A stretch of DNA of 64,000 nucleotides from Sphingomonadaceae bacterium (GTDB taxonomy: Bacteria; Pseudomonadota; Alphaproteobacteria; Sphingomonadales; Sphingomonadaceae): positions 62,001-126,000 of the forward strand of contig RFPL01000006.1 of the NCBI GenBank assembly GCA_009926135.1. Direction: 5' to 3'. Numbering within the stretch: position 1 is the stretch's first letter; each line of letters begins with the position of its first letter. Below are positions 9,671 to 18,382 of this stretch, piece by piece. The notes under the pieces were generated by a model. That model was not told the origin of the DNA. It did not search any database and was given only the letters and a program-made list of their open reading frames with translations. Position numbers and translations under genes: made by a program.

Positions 9671-10242
9671 CCCTGTCGCTGTCAGAAGGCAGCGACGCCG
9701 AGCTCGCGGCGCTGGCGCTTGGCGGTCGGCAGGACGCTTTTCGGGCTTTGCTTGTTCGCCATCGCGATGCCGTGTTCCGGCTCGTGCGGGCATCGACCGG
9801 CGACGAGCACGAGGCGCTCGACATCACCCAGGAGACTTTCGTCGCCGCCTTTTCCGCGCTAGCGCGCTACGATGGCGCGCGGCCGTTTGCCGTCTGGCTC
9901 AGGCAAATCGCGCTCAACAAGTGCAGGGACTGGGCCCGCAGAAGAGCGGTTCGTTCGCTCTTCCGGCTGGCTCGCCCCATCGAAGCCGACGATGATTTCG
10001 AAAGCGACGATCCGCGCCCGGACCGTGAGGCGGAGGCTCGTTCGGAACTTAGGGCAGTCAAAAGGGCTATCGCTGACTTGCCGCAATCCTTGCGCGAAGT
10101 GACGATCTTGCGAGCCGTTGAAGAGCTTAGCCAAGCGGAAACCGCGCATATTTTGGGGATCAGCGAGAAAGCGGTCGAAACAAGACTTTATCGCGCACGC
10201 GCTCAGCTCAAGGCAGGGTTGTCGGGAACAATTGAGCGGTGA
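9667..10242 (+). CDS. ECF-type RNA polymerase sigma factor (CnrH-like)
   Basis: A 191-residue ECF sigma factor. Region 2 spans about 23-98 (ALLVRHRDAVFRLVRASTG, D-I-T-Q-E-T-F-V, W-L-R-Q-I-A-L-N-K-C-R-D) and region 4 about 135-185 (AIADLPQSLREVTILR, L-S-Q-A-E-T-A-H-I-L-G-I-S-E-K-A-V-E-T-R-L). The start is GTG, overlapping the sensor stop. By the CnrYXH model it is held at the membrane by the Y protein and released when X binds metal. Predicted targets are the five AGGG-N13-(C/G)TGCGTAT promoters in this window. Confidence 0.92.
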   Translation: MTLSLSEGSDAELAALALGGRQDAFRALLVRHRDAVFRLVRASTGDEHEALDITQETFVAAFSALARYDGARPFAVWLRQIALNKCRDWARRRAVRSLFRLARPIEADDDFESDDPRPDREAEARSELRAVKRAIADLPQSLREVTILRAVEELSQAETAHILGISEKAVETRLYRARAQLKAGLSGTIER

Positions 10243-10298
10243 GGTGGTTGGAGCGAAAGCGCTAGAATGCCCAGACGGTGGAATTCAGGGGAGCGAAT

Positions 10299-10805
10299 AT
10301 GACAACCAACCATGAGCAAAGCGGCAATGCTGCCGAATTACATCATGCCCCAAAGCGCGATGCGACAAGTCCCTATTTGACGCTCGTTTTGGAGCTTGCC
10401 GCAGATTTTGTCGTGATGTTTTTCGTCATGTATGGAATGATTGCGACCTTCGATCATCTCTATTTCAATGTTGGCAACGTCTATATGACCCTGATGATGG
10501 TCGCACCGATGGCGCTGCTGATGCTGGTTTTCATGCGTCATATGTTTCGATCCAAATCATGGAATTTGATGGTGGTTGCAGCCGCAATTGCGGTCTTTGC
10601 CATCGGCTGGTTTGGTATGCGCACGCAGGCAGGCGTCGGCGATGCGCAATTCGTTCGCTCGATGATCCCGCACCATTCAGGCGCCATCCTGATGTGCCGC
10701 GAGGCAAAGCTGACCGATCCGGAACTTATTGAGCTCTGCCGCGACATCATCAAAGCGCAGGAACGGGAAATCGGCGAGATGACGCAAATTCTTGAACGCT
10801 TGTAG
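10299..10805 (+). CDS. DUF305 membrane protein
   Basis: A 168-residue protein with a good GGGGAG ribosome binding site before the ATG at 10299. Three membrane helices (about 23-47, 55-76 and 85-104) come before a C-terminal DUF305-type segment with the signature F-V-R-S-M-I-P-H-H-S-G-A-I-L-M and C-R-E-A-K-L. DUF305 proteins are often found beside copper genes. The paired His and Met residues suggest metal binding in the periplasm. It lies 57 nt after the sigma gene and probably belongs to the same transcript. Confidence 0.85.
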   Translation: MTTNHEQSGNAAELHHAPKRDATSPYLTLVLELAADFVVMFFVMYGMIATFDHLYFNVGNVYMTLMMVAPMALLMLVFMRHMFRSKSWNLMVVAAAIAVFAIGWFGMRTQAGVGDAQFVRSMIPHHSGAILMCREAKLTDPELIELCRDIIKAQEREIGEMTQILERL

Positions 10806-10847
10806 GCGGCGAGCCGATACCAAGCCGCCAAATTCGCAAATCGGATG

Positions 10848-10874
10848 AGGGGCAGTCGCCTGCGCTGCGTATAG
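10848..10874 (+). promoter_or_regulatory. ECF-type promoter of copA
   Basis: AGGGG at 10848-10852 and CTGCGTATAG at 10865-10874, with the shared 17-nt offset. The copA start is 35 nt downstream. CTGCGTATAG is identical to the -10 block of the CnrYXH-like operon. Confidence 0.68.
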
Positions 10875-10909
10875 ACAGTGTGCAAGGCCATCGTTGAACC
10901 GAGCGGATT

Positions 10910-12796
10910 ATGGAAATGAACAGAATGGACAGAAGGAAGTTTATCGGTGTCGCAGCTGCGGGCGGAACGAGCGCCGCGCTCGCGAGTTGGTTCCCCGCTT
11001 GGGCGCAGCCGGTTTCGCCCGGAATTACTGCGCCAATTCCGACTGTTGCGGGTACCGACATCAGCTTGCGGATAGCACGGCAGACGATGCGTGTGGACGG
11101 AAAAGTCAGCCGCGCAATCGGCATCAATGGCACGGTGCCGGCTCCGCTGATCCGGCTGCGCGAAGGCCAGAATGTGCGGTTGTCGGTGACCAACGATCTT
11201 GATGAGGACAGCTCGATCCATTGGCATGGCCTGATCCTGCCCTTTCAGATGGACGGGGTTCCCGGGGTCAGTTTCCCGGGCATAAAGCCTCGCTCGACCT
11301 TTGTTTATGAATTTCCTGTCACCCAGTCGGGTACTTACTGGTATCACAGCCATTCGGGTCTGCAGGAACAGCTGGGCCACTACGGTCCGATCGTGATCGA
11401 CCCCAAGGGCGCGGACCCGATTGCTTACGATCGCGAACATGTGGTCGTTCTTTCCGACCACAGCCAGCTTTCACCGGAAGCGATTTTTCGCAAATTGAAG
11501 GTCAATCCCGGCCACTTCAATATGCAGCGCCAGACGCTTGCCGGTCTCCTTGCAGGCAAGGATCAGTCGCTGAAGGACCGCGTTGACTGGGGCAAGATGC
11601 GGATGGACCCAACCGATGTCGCCGATGTGAATGGTTCGACCTATACCTTCCTCGTCAACGGTTACGGGCCCAGGGACAATTGGACCGCGCTGTTTGCGCC
11701 AGGTGAACGGGTTCGGCTGCGCATCATCAACGCCTCGGCCATGTCGATTTTCAACGTCCGCATTCCCGGCCTCAAAATGACGGTGGTGCAAGCCGACGGT
11801 CTCAATGTCCGGCCGGTCGAGGTCGATGAGTTCCAGATCGCGGTCGCCGAAACCTACGACGTGATTGTCAAGCCGACCGACGACCGCGCTTACACGCTGG
11901 TGGCCGAAGCCAACGACCGCTCGGGCATGGGCCGCGCGACGCTCGCACCGCGCGCGGGGATGACCGCCGAAGTCCCGCCGCTGCGCGAGCGTCCGCTTGC
12001 CAATATGAAGGACATGGGCATGGGCGAGATGGACATGTCGGGTGGTTCGATGCCCGGCATGGATCATGCGGCGATGGGGCATGGCTCCGCCGGCTCAATG
12101 GACAGGCCTGGCACACCCGCTCCGCCGGCCGAGGCGATGCCCGGCATGGAGATGCCGGGTTCTGCGGCGCCGGTGGCTCAGGATATGGCGGGTATGGACA
12201 TGTCCAATTCCGGCACCATGGCCGGGATGGACCACGGCTCAATGAACATGCGCGATTTCAGTGTGGCACCGCAAGTCGACAAGAACCCTGGCGTACAGAC
12301 GATTTCGCCGATGCCGATGGACCGCATGGGCGAGCCGGGCCAGGGCCTGGAGAACGTCGAGCACAAGGTTCTGACCTATCACGATCTCGTTGCGCTCGAG
12401 CGCAATCCCTATGTGAACGCGCCCGATCGTTCGCTCGATCTCCACCTGACCGGCAACATGGAGCGGTTCATGTGGTCTTTCGACGGCGTGAAAATGTCGG
12501 ATTTCCACGAGCCCATCCCGTTCATCGAAGGCGAGCGGGTGCGGATCAACCTGATCAACGATTCGATGATGAGCCATCCGATCCATCTGCACGGTCATTT
12601 CTTCGAGCTGGTGACCGGCAAGGGCGCATATTCTCCAAGGAAACACACTGTGCTGGTTCAGCCGGGCGGCAAGGCAAGTTTCGATTTCACCGCCGATGCC
12701 GTCGGTGACTGGGCGTTCCATTGTCATCTGCTCTATCACATGCACGCCGGGATGATGCGCGTTGTCAGCGTGCGCCCGCGGGGAGAAGGCGCATGA
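10910..12796 (+). CDS. copA: CopA-type multicopper oxidase with Met-rich insert
   Basis: A 628-residue periplasmic multicopper oxidase. A Tat signal (D-R-R-K-F-I-G near 7-13) is followed by three cupredoxin domains. Copper ligands visible: H104-W-H106, H146-S-H148, H556-P-I-H559-L-H561 and H604-C605-H606 with H610 and M615 for the type 1 site. A Met/His-rich stretch (about 366-447, repeated M-P-G-M-D/E-M and M-D-H-G-S-M) would bind extra Cu(I). The family oxidises Cu(I) to Cu(II). ATGs at 10916 and 10925 are also possible starts. Its stop overlaps copB by 4 nt. Confidence 0.95.
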   Translation: MEMNRMDRRKFIGVAAAGGTSAALASWFPAWAQPVSPGITAPIPTVAGTDISLRIARQTMRVDGKVSRAIGINGTVPAPLIRLREGQNVRLSVTNDLDEDSSIHWHGLILPFQMDGVPGVSFPGIKPRSTFVYEFPVTQSGTYWYHSHSGLQEQLGHYGPIVIDPKGADPIAYDREHVVVLSDHSQLSPEAIFRKLKVNPGHFNMQRQTLAGLLAGKDQSLKDRVDWGKMRMDPTDVADVNGSTYTFLVNGYGPRDNWTALFAPGERVRLRIINASAMSIFNVRIPGLKMTVVQADGLNVRPVEVDEFQIAVAETYDVIVKPTDDRAYTLVAEANDRSGMGRATLAPRAGMTAEVPPLRERPLANMKDMGMGEMDMSGGSMPGMDHAAMGHGSAGSMDRPGTPAPPAEAMPGMEMPGSAAPVAQDMAGMDMSNSGTMAGMDHGSMNMRDFSVAPQVDKNPGVQTISPMPMDRMGEPGQGLENVEHKVLTYHDLVALERNPYVNAPDRSLDLHLTGNMERFMWSFDGVKMSDFHEPIPFIEGERVRINLINDSMMSHPIHLHGHFFELVTGKGAYSPRKHTVLVQPGGKASFDFTADAVGDWAFHCHLLYHMHAGMMRVVSVRPRGEGA

Positions 12797-14094
12797 GCCG
12801 CGCCGCACTGTGGCTCGCCAGCGCGATGTTCTGCGCGGCCGCCGTCCCCGCTACGGCACAATCGATGCAGGGCATGGATCATGGCTCGATGCCGGGCATG
12901 GGCGATCCCGCCAAGCCCAAGGAGCCTCCGGCAAAACCGGTTGCCCCGAAGCCGGCTGCGCCTCCCCCAGCCAGTGCATGCCTGCCCGAACATGCGAAAA
13001 TGGGACACTGCGTTCCCGAATCTGCGGGTTCAACCCCGCCAGCGCGCGACGCCATGCAGGGGATGGAGATGGCGGCGCCGCCGCCTGCTCCGTCCGATGC
13101 TGCTTGCTTGCCCGAACACGCCAGGATGGGGCATTGCACCCCGGCTGCGGATACTCCCCAGCCGTCGCAGCCGGCTCCGGAGACCGCGCCCGACGCGATG
13201 CCAGGAATGACAATGGGCGCGGGAACGTCCGGGCCGACCGCGGTCGATCCGGGCTGCCTGCCCGAGCACGCGAAGATGGGGCATTGCACCCCGCAAGGTG
13301 TCGCAAGACCGGCGATGCCGGGAATGGAGAGCGCAACGGGTACCGACCTTGAACCGGGCAATGCACCTGCACCGGCTCCGCCATCCGATTGGTATGCGGA
13401 TCGGGTATACCCGGCATCGCAAATGGCGCGGTCGCGCGAAGAGATGATGAAGGAAAGCGGGGGCACCACCTTCCGCTACATCTCGTTCGATCTCGCCGAA
13501 TATGTCGTCCACAAGAACAAGGACAGCTATCGTTTCGAAGGCGAGGCCTGGTTCGGCGGCGACATCAACCGCTTCGTGTTCAAGTACGAAGGCGAAGGCG
13601 AATTTCGTGGGCCATTGGACGACCTTGAGCTGACCGGGGTCTATTCCCGCGCGATCTCACCCTATTGGAACCTGCAGGCGGGTGTCCGCTACGACGTGAA
13701 GCCCGATCCGTCGCGGACCTATGCCGTCGTCGCCATCGAAGGCCTCGCGCCCTATTGGTTCGAGGTGACGGCATCTGCTTTCCTGTCGAACAAGGGCGAA
13801 CTGCGCGGCCGGTTCGAAGGGTATTACGACCAGCGCATTACCCAGAAACTCATTTTGCAGCCACGGATCGAAGCCAATTTTTCCGCGCAAACCATTCCCG
13901 AGCTCGGAGTTGGTTCTGGCTTTAACAATCTCGAGGCGGGGGTTCGGCTCCGCTACGAGATCAAGAAGGAAGTCGCACCCTACATCGGCTTCGAGTGGAT
14001 CCGGCAGTTCGGCGAAACCGCTCGCTTCACCCGCGCAAACGGAGGACAGGTCTCCGACCCGCACTTCGTCATGGGCGTAAGGGTCTGGTTCTAG
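12793..14094 (+). CDS. copB: outer-membrane copper resistance protein CopB with Cys/His/Met repeats
   Basis: A 433-residue CopB. A signal peptide (about 1-23) is followed by an extended Met/His/Pro-rich region and the C-terminal beta-barrel of about 230 residues (from S-D-W-Y-A-D, with W-F-G-G-D, Y-S-R-A-I-S-P-Y-W-N-L-Q-A-G-V-R-Y-D and a terminal Phe). The N-terminal region holds three near-identical 13-residue units C-L-P-E-H-A-(K/R)-M-G-H-C-(V/T)-P at 63-75, 105-117 and 155-167. Cys pairs of this kind are not usual in CopB. The ATG overlaps the copA stop (ATGA). Confidence 0.93.
   Translation: MSRAALWLASAMFCAAAVPATAQSMQGMDHGSMPGMGDPAKPKEPPAKPVAPKPAAPPPASACLPEHAKMGHCVPESAGSTPPARDAMQGMEMAAPPPAPSDAACLPEHARMGHCTPAADTPQPSQPAPETAPDAMPGMTMGAGTSGPTAVDPGCLPEHAKMGHCTPQGVARPAMPGMESATGTDLEPGNAPAPAPPSDWYADRVYPASQMARSREEMMKESGGTTFRYISFDLAEYVVHKNKDSYRFEGEAWFGGDINRFVFKYEGEGEFRGPLDDLELTGVYSRAISPYWNLQAGVRYDVKPDPSRTYAVVAIEGLAPYWFEVTASAFLSNKGELRGRFEGYYDQRITQKLILQPRIEANFSAQTIPELGVGSGFNNLEAGVRLRYEIKKEVAPYIGFEWIRQFGETARFTRANGGQVSDPHFVMGVRVWF
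12979..13293 (+). repeat. three in-gene repeats coding CLPEH-x2-MGHC units in copB
   Basis: Three 39-nt units at 12979-13017, 13105-13143 and 13255-13293 code C-L-P-E-H-A-(K/R)-M-G-H-C-(V/T)-P, separated by Pro/Met-rich linkers of 29 and 37 residues. Each unit carries two Cys, two His and one Met. Confidence 0.85.
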
Positions 14095-14223
14095 GTCGAA
14101 ACATCGAACGGGAGGTTCGTGCCGATCGCGCGCCGCCATTGGGTTCGAGCAGGGTTTACAAGTGGTTCTCGTCGATCGTCGGGATACAATCGAGAAATAA
14201 CGCATTTGCGAAAGGATATAGTT

Positions 14224-14595
14224 ATGAGCAGGCATCTTCATTTCGCCTTGTCAGCCTCAGCGCTGTTCGCGCTCGCTGGATGCGGGGGGGCCGATCAACC
14301 CGAAGCGCCTGAACAGGCGCCCAATGCGGAAGCGGTCACGCCAGCGGCCCAACCCAGTGCCAGCGCGAGCGAAGACCATGCGAGCCACACTCCGCTCGAG
14401 CCGGCGGCCAAAGCGCAGGACACGTCGCTGCGGCAATCCGAAGCGAAGCCGGAACCCAAGGCCAGCCCCGCCAAACCGAGACCGAAACCGGCACCCGCAC
14501 CCGCACCCAAGCCTGCATCGACGACGCCGACCAAAGCGGCAGCTCCGCCGACGGAGCCCGATCCGCATGCGGGCCATGACATGAAGGACATGTAG
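14224..14595 (+). CDS. Pro/Ala-rich lipoprotein with His/Met tail
   Basis: A 123-residue lipoprotein with the lipobox L-A-G-C at about residue 20 and AAAGGA 7 nt before the ATG. The body is a Pro/Ala/Lys-rich, low-complexity linker, probably spanning the periplasm. It ends D-P-H-A-G-H-D-M-K-D-M, a possible metal-binding tail. It follows copB by 129 nt in the same direction. No family is recognised. The Met/His ending resembles two other small exported proteins in this window. Confidence 0.7.
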   Translation: MSRHLHFALSASALFALAGCGGADQPEAPEQAPNAEAVTPAAQPSASASEDHASHTPLEPAAKAQDTSLRQSEAKPEPKASPAKPRPKPAPAPAPKPASTTPTKAAAPPTEPDPHAGHDMKDM

Positions 14596-14650
14596 TGGGC
14601 CGCACAAAGCGGACGCCATGGCAGTCGGTGTCTGATCGGTTCAGAATGTG

Positions 14651-14686
14651 AGGCTGGGCGATGCCGACATCCGGCGCAGCCTTTTT
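14651..14686 (+). terminator. rho-independent terminator after the copAB/lipoprotein unit
   Basis: AGGCTG at 14651 pairs with CAGCCT ending at 14682, with an inner GCCG/CGGC hairpin, and is followed directly by a T-run. It is placed 55 nt past the lipoprotein stop and before the convergent gene. Confidence 0.6.
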
Positions 14687-14698
14687 CGACCACTGAGA

Positions 14699-15142
14699 TC
14701 AGTGGCCGCCGTGCCCTCCATGGCTACCACCGTGACCGCCGCCGTGGCCGCCGTGCCCGCCCCAGCCGTGGCCACCGCCATGCAGGCCGATGCCGATCGA
14801 GCCATAGAACGGTCCGCCGAAACGGCCATAGCCATTCCAATAGGGATCGTAGTAGCCAGGAGGATAGCCACGTTGACCGATCCGAGCTGCGATCATGCAG
14901 GTCGGCGGCGCAGGGCCATCCGCCTTGGCGGCCGTCGTTGACGATGGCGCCGCATTGGGTACCGCCTGCGGACCGGACGCGGCAATCGGAGCATCGACTT
15001 GGGTGGCGACAAAGGCGCCTGGCGTCGAACAAGGCACTGCATAATAGGCGAAAGCGGGCCGTTGGGCACCATAAGTCGCACAGCCGCCCAGCGCGAGCAA
15101 TATTGTCGGCCCGAGCGCGATTTTGAGTGGGTGAAGCAGCAT
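14699..15142 (-). CDS. lipoprotein with Gly/His-rich C-terminal tail
   Basis: A 147-residue lipoprotein. M-L-L-H-P starts after GGAGG, and the lipobox is L-G-G-C (about residues 18-21). A middle part with three further Cys and Tyr/Pro (G-Y-P-P-G-Y-Y-D-P-Y-W-N-G-Y) leads to a tail of about 27 residues made almost only of Gly and His (eight His). Such tails bind transition metals in vitro in other proteins. It is read towards the copB terminator. No family is recognised; a role as an envelope metal buffer is inferred from composition. Confidence 0.68.
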   Translation of the reverse strand: MLLHPLKIALGPTILLALGGCATYGAQRPAFAYYAVPCSTPGAFVATQVDAPIAASGPQAVPNAAPSSTTAAKADGPAPPTCMIAARIGQRGYPPGYYDPYWNGYGRFGGPFYGSIGIGLHGGGHGWGGHGGHGGGHGGSHGGHGGH

Positions 15143-15617
15143 ACGAGCCTCCGGCTCTGGCCCTTGATGGCCAACGGGGAACATGCGCCCGTAAGGACTT
15201 GCTTGCAATCAAACCCGCCTCATTGAATTGCTTGTAATCAATGTTTCATGGACGCAAGACTTGGATCGCCTGTCTGGTCAAGTTGTGGCCGATAGCTGTG
15301 GTACGAGGGATCGACGGTCGATAACCCCACTCACGCGCGACGCTCACAAGCGGTCGCGCCGCTGATGACACCGATTGGGCCAAGCAATTCGATCGATGAC
15401 GATTGGATCACCGGTGCAAGCGCAGGGGTCGGGATCACAAGGAAGCCAACGCCTATGCTCGGCCGAGTCGGTTGGTCGATTTGGCGTCATGCGGGCGCTG
15501 CGCGCGAAGTCGAGTACGCATGGCACAAAGAGTGATTGCCAAAGGGAGCAGCTGATTTCCGCGAACCACGGCGGTGCGGTGTCCGGCGATTTCGACCGAG
15601 GCGACCGGACGCGGCAT
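15143..15617. other. 475-bp stretch without a recognised gene
   Basis: Reading frames here are short and of shadow composition. The first part holds the promoter region of the Gly/His-rich lipoprotein, where the ordinary TTGAATTGC/TTGTAATCAA-type A/T-rich segment near 15225-15245 stands out. I see no RNA gene or repeat. Confidence 0.4.
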
Positions 15618-15914
15618 TCAATGGCGCGGCCCCTCGGTCATCGGTGATCGTGGGTCGGTGCCTGAGTTGTGACTTGGCGATTTCGCACCGCGCGAGTCTC
15701 GAAAACAGATCACAACATTTCGGGGGCCGGTTGGCCCACAGCGCAAGGCGATACGCCGAGTGCGGTCTTGAGCAACAGTCGCCGACTGCGATGCGGCAGC
15801 GGGATCCGTTGCGGACGAAGGACTCGGTCTGGATGGAAAGGAGACGGGCGGGCCGGCCGTCGCAGCGTATGGCACCAGAAAAATGGCTGCTGCCAAAGAG
15901 ATTCTAGCAAGCAT
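15618..15914 (-). CDS. small secreted protein with a degenerate VVxCxR motif
   Basis: A 98-residue reading frame starting M-L-A-R-I-S-L-A-A-A-I-F-L-V-P-Y-A-A-T-A, a clear signal peptide, with GAGGA about 10 nt upstream. The mature part has R-C-G-P-T-G-P-R-N-V-V-I-C-F-R, resembling the D-E-I-V-V-C-G-R region of small secreted sphingomonad proteins such as the one at 18978. No function is known. The short length and isolated position leave some doubt. Confidence 0.5.
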   Translation of the reverse strand: MLARISLAAAIFLVPYAATAGPPVSFPSRPSPSSATDPAAASQSATVAQDRTRRIALRCGPTGPRNVVICFRDSRGAKSPSHNSGTDPRSPMTEGPRH

Positions 15915-16004
15915 GACGTAGATCCTCTGGGATGCAATCGACCTCTCGGTCATGGGACGATTGGGAGCTTGCGCGCGTAAGTTCACTGCGGCCTGAGGTG
16001 CGCA

Positions 16005-16512
16005 TTAATGCGGTTTAATACTGCAAGGCCGAGCAGGCCTTTCACCGTGTATCTGGGTATTTGGCCGCCGCGAAGTTTTCCCTGTTTTAATCTGCCGGAC
16101 AAATGCCGTGCGGAATTGAGTGGCAGAAGGTTCGTACGGCAGATCCGGCGATCGCCGTTTCAGGAGACTGACAGTGGCTAACCAGACACCCATGCCCGCA
16201 ATCACCGTCTTACCGCGTATGGCATTCGGCGCCCCGATGCCCGCGATGTTCGAAACCGCGGTGAGCCCAGCGTTCAAACCGAAGGTTGGCCCGTCCGCTG
16301 CCGATCGGTCGCACAGCCGGTGAGACTTGGCGGATCGCGGCAGGCGGGCCCAGCCGCGAGCGAGACGAACCTGCGCCAAACTCGCGGTCATGAACGCCAG
16401 AGATTTTGGCTTCGAGCGCCTGCGTAAAGCGGGCGTGCTCCTGCCCTTGGCGGCGGCCGCAGATCGTGATCCCGGAATCCGCGCCGCCTTTGGGCAAAGA
16501 AGCGTAGGTCAA
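16005..16512 (-). pseudogene. possible broken gene downstream of the TolC-like gene
   Basis: Two overlapping minus-strand frames look partly coding. One (from a TTG at 16512 overlapping the TolC stop) contains A-D-S-G-I-T-I-C-G-R-R, resembling the V-V-C-G-R motif of secreted sphingomonad proteins. The other (to 16005) contains D-G-P-T-F-G-L-N-A-G-L-T-A-V-S-N-I. Joining them would need a frameshift near 16320-16390. This could equally be chance reading of a non-coding stretch. Confidence 0.28.
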
Positions 16513-18014
16513 TGCCCGTCCGTCATGTCCGGCTCTGGATTTTCAACGGGACCGTAATTGGAACCGCGGATAGGTGCTCGGCTATAGTCAAGCGTTGGAT
16601 CGAAGAGCGATCCTCCGAACAAGCCCAGATCCTTTGCTTCCGCGCGTCCCATGGCGGCGCGCAAAGCGAAGCCCGTCACATAGGCATCTCGTCTGGCCGT
16701 CATGAGCTGCACGCGGCTGTTGAGCAGTTCCTGTTCGGCGTTGAGTATTTCGAGCACGGTGCGGTTGCCTACGGTATTTTCAGCGCGAACCCCTTCGAGC
16801 GCCAGTTCGTTGGCGGACACCGCAGCCTGGGCGGACCGGATCACCGTCAATGTCGCGCGATAGCGAGAGAATGCGGCGCGGGCCTGGGCTACGACACCGC
16901 GTTCGACCTCCACGATCTGTTCGAGCGACTGGCTTTCGAGCGCCTGCGCCTGCCGGACACGGGCACCCGGTGCGCCGCCCTGGTAGATGGGGATGGTCAT
17001 CGAGATGCCGAGCGTTGCGGTGCGCTGTGTCTGGCTCAAGACCCGGCCCGGGATGCTCGTGCCCAGTGTTCCGAGATAATTGTTGTAGTTGCTGTTGGCG
17101 ACAAGTGAAACCCGCGGGAGCCGGGCGGCAGCCGCGACCCGAACGTCAAAATGCGCCGCGCTGCTCTGGGCTTTGGCTGCCAGCAGCTGCGGGTTTTCCG
17201 CGATCGCGATAGCCACCGCCGCATCTGCCGTCGACGGCGCGTCGGGCAAAGGCGGGGGTGGCTGCAGGTCTTCTGGCAGCACGCCGACGTACCGGAGATA
17301 GTTCTGAACGCTCGCATCGAGCTGCGCGCGGGCGGTCTCAAGCTGCCCTCGCGCGGATTCCAGCCTCGCTTCGGATTGCGCGACGTCAGTGCGGGTGAGG
17401 TCGCCGATTTCGAAGCGATCGCGGGAAGCCTGGAGATTGGTTTCGAGCACCACGACATTTCGCCGGTTGAGATCGACGATGGCGTCGTCGCGGATGACAT
17501 CGACATAGGACGTGACGACCGCCGTGAAGACGTCGGCTTCGGCACCTCGCAACCCCTCGCGTCCGGCAAAGACGCGCGCATCCGCCGCGCGAATGCCATT
17601 GCGGACGCCACCGCCCTGGTAGAGCGGTATCGAAAGATTGGCGGCGGCGTTTACGGCCCGGACGGGCGATACGAAGCTGTTCGCCGAGCGGACCGCAAAC
17701 TCCTGGTAATCGGCGGTCGCGCTGAGGGCCGGACGGGCTGACGCCTTGGCAATCGGAACCCCCTCATCCGTCGCACGTTGTCCCGCCCGCGCGGCGGCCA
17801 AGGTCGGGTTCGTGCGATAGGCCATTTCGAGCGCCTCGCGCAATGTTTCGGCACGGGCTGCATCGGGGCCGACAAGTGCGCCGCTCGCTGCCATGACGGC
17901 GAGAGCGACTGCGCGCGCAATTGCAACGCTGCGAGCAGCGGAGCGCGCCCAATGCCGGTTGGACGGCTCCCTGCGGTCAGGGCTGGAACAGCGCACTGCG
18001 GTCAACCTCTGCAA
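16509..18014 (-). CDS. TolC-family outer-membrane efflux protein
   Basis: A 501-residue protein with the two-fold repeated outer-membrane-factor architecture. E-T-L-R-E-A-L-E-M-A-Y-R-T-N-P-T-L-A-A-A-R starts repeat 1 near residue 56 and repeat 2 begins near 270 (A-V-A-I-A-I-A-E-N-P-Q-L). Y-Q-G-G-G-V-R and Y-Q-G-G-A-P-G occur at the matching beta-strands, and long helices carry A-Q-S-E-A-R-L-E-S-A. The family forms the trimeric exit duct of type I secretion or RND efflux systems. No partner pump lies next to it. The start is TTG, overlapping the MliC-like gene by 13 nt, and is uncertain. Confidence 0.9.
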   Translation of the reverse strand: MQRLTAVRCSSPDRREPSNRHWARSAARSVAIARAVALAVMAASGALVGPDAARAETLREALEMAYRTNPTLAAARAGQRATDEGVPIAKASARPALSATADYQEFAVRSANSFVSPVRAVNAAANLSIPLYQGGGVRNGIRAADARVFAGREGLRGAEADVFTAVVTSYVDVIRDDAIVDLNRRNVVVLETNLQASRDRFEIGDLTRTDVAQSEARLESARGQLETARAQLDASVQNYLRYVGVLPEDLQPPPPLPDAPSTADAAVAIAIAENPQLLAAKAQSSAAHFDVRVAAAARLPRVSLVANSNYNNYLGTLGTSIPGRVLSQTQRTATLGISMTIPIYQGGAPGARVRQAQALESQSLEQIVEVERGVVAQARAAFSRYRATLTVIRSAQAAVSANELALEGVRAENTVGNRTVLEILNAEQELLNSRVQLMTARRDAYVTGFALRAAMGRAEAKDLGLFGGSLFDPTLDYSRAPIRGSNYGPVENPEPDMTDGH

Positions 18015-18382
18015 TTTTGGGGCGGCCCGTTCGGGCGCTGGAAGGTTATGGTCGTGCCGCGCCCGACAACGGCATAGCCACCAAAGGTGAGCGTTCCGCC
18101 CGATTGGTCTCCCAAAAGCCGAATGGGCAGCGTGTTTTCCGGGGTTTGGAGAATGGCCTGCTTGTCGCCTGCGAGATAATCGACGCGGATCAGACTGCCA
18201 TCTTCGCAGCGATAGCTAAGCCCCGTCACAATCGGGGGTGGCATCTCAGATGCGGCGGCGTGCGCTATCTGGTCGTTGCCATTCGCACCGGCTTGGTGGG
18301 CGTCGGGCGGGGAATTGCAACCGGCCAGCAAATTCGGCAGCGCGACCAACTGGGCAATGAGGACAAGAAGTCGGCGCATCAC
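18002..18382 (-). CDS. MliC-like lipoprotein
   Basis: A 126-residue lipoprotein with lipobox L-A-G-C near residue 22. The C-terminal part (L-S-Y-R-C-E-D-G-S-L-I-R-V-D-Y, A-I-L-Q-T, G-G-Y-A-V-V-G-R-G-T, N-C-R-G) has the small beta-barrel pattern of MliC, the membrane-bound inhibitor of C-type lysozyme, with the two Cys that form a disulphide there. Its end overlaps the start of the TolC gene, so they share a transcript. A role in lysozyme resistance is inferred from the family. Confidence 0.75.
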   Translation of the reverse strand: MMRRLLVLIAQLVALPNLLAGCNSPPDAHQAGANGNDQIAHAAASEMPPPIVTGLSYRCEDGSLIRVDYLAGDKQAILQTPENTLPIRLLGDQSGGTLTFGGYAVVGRGTTITFQRPNGPPQNCRG

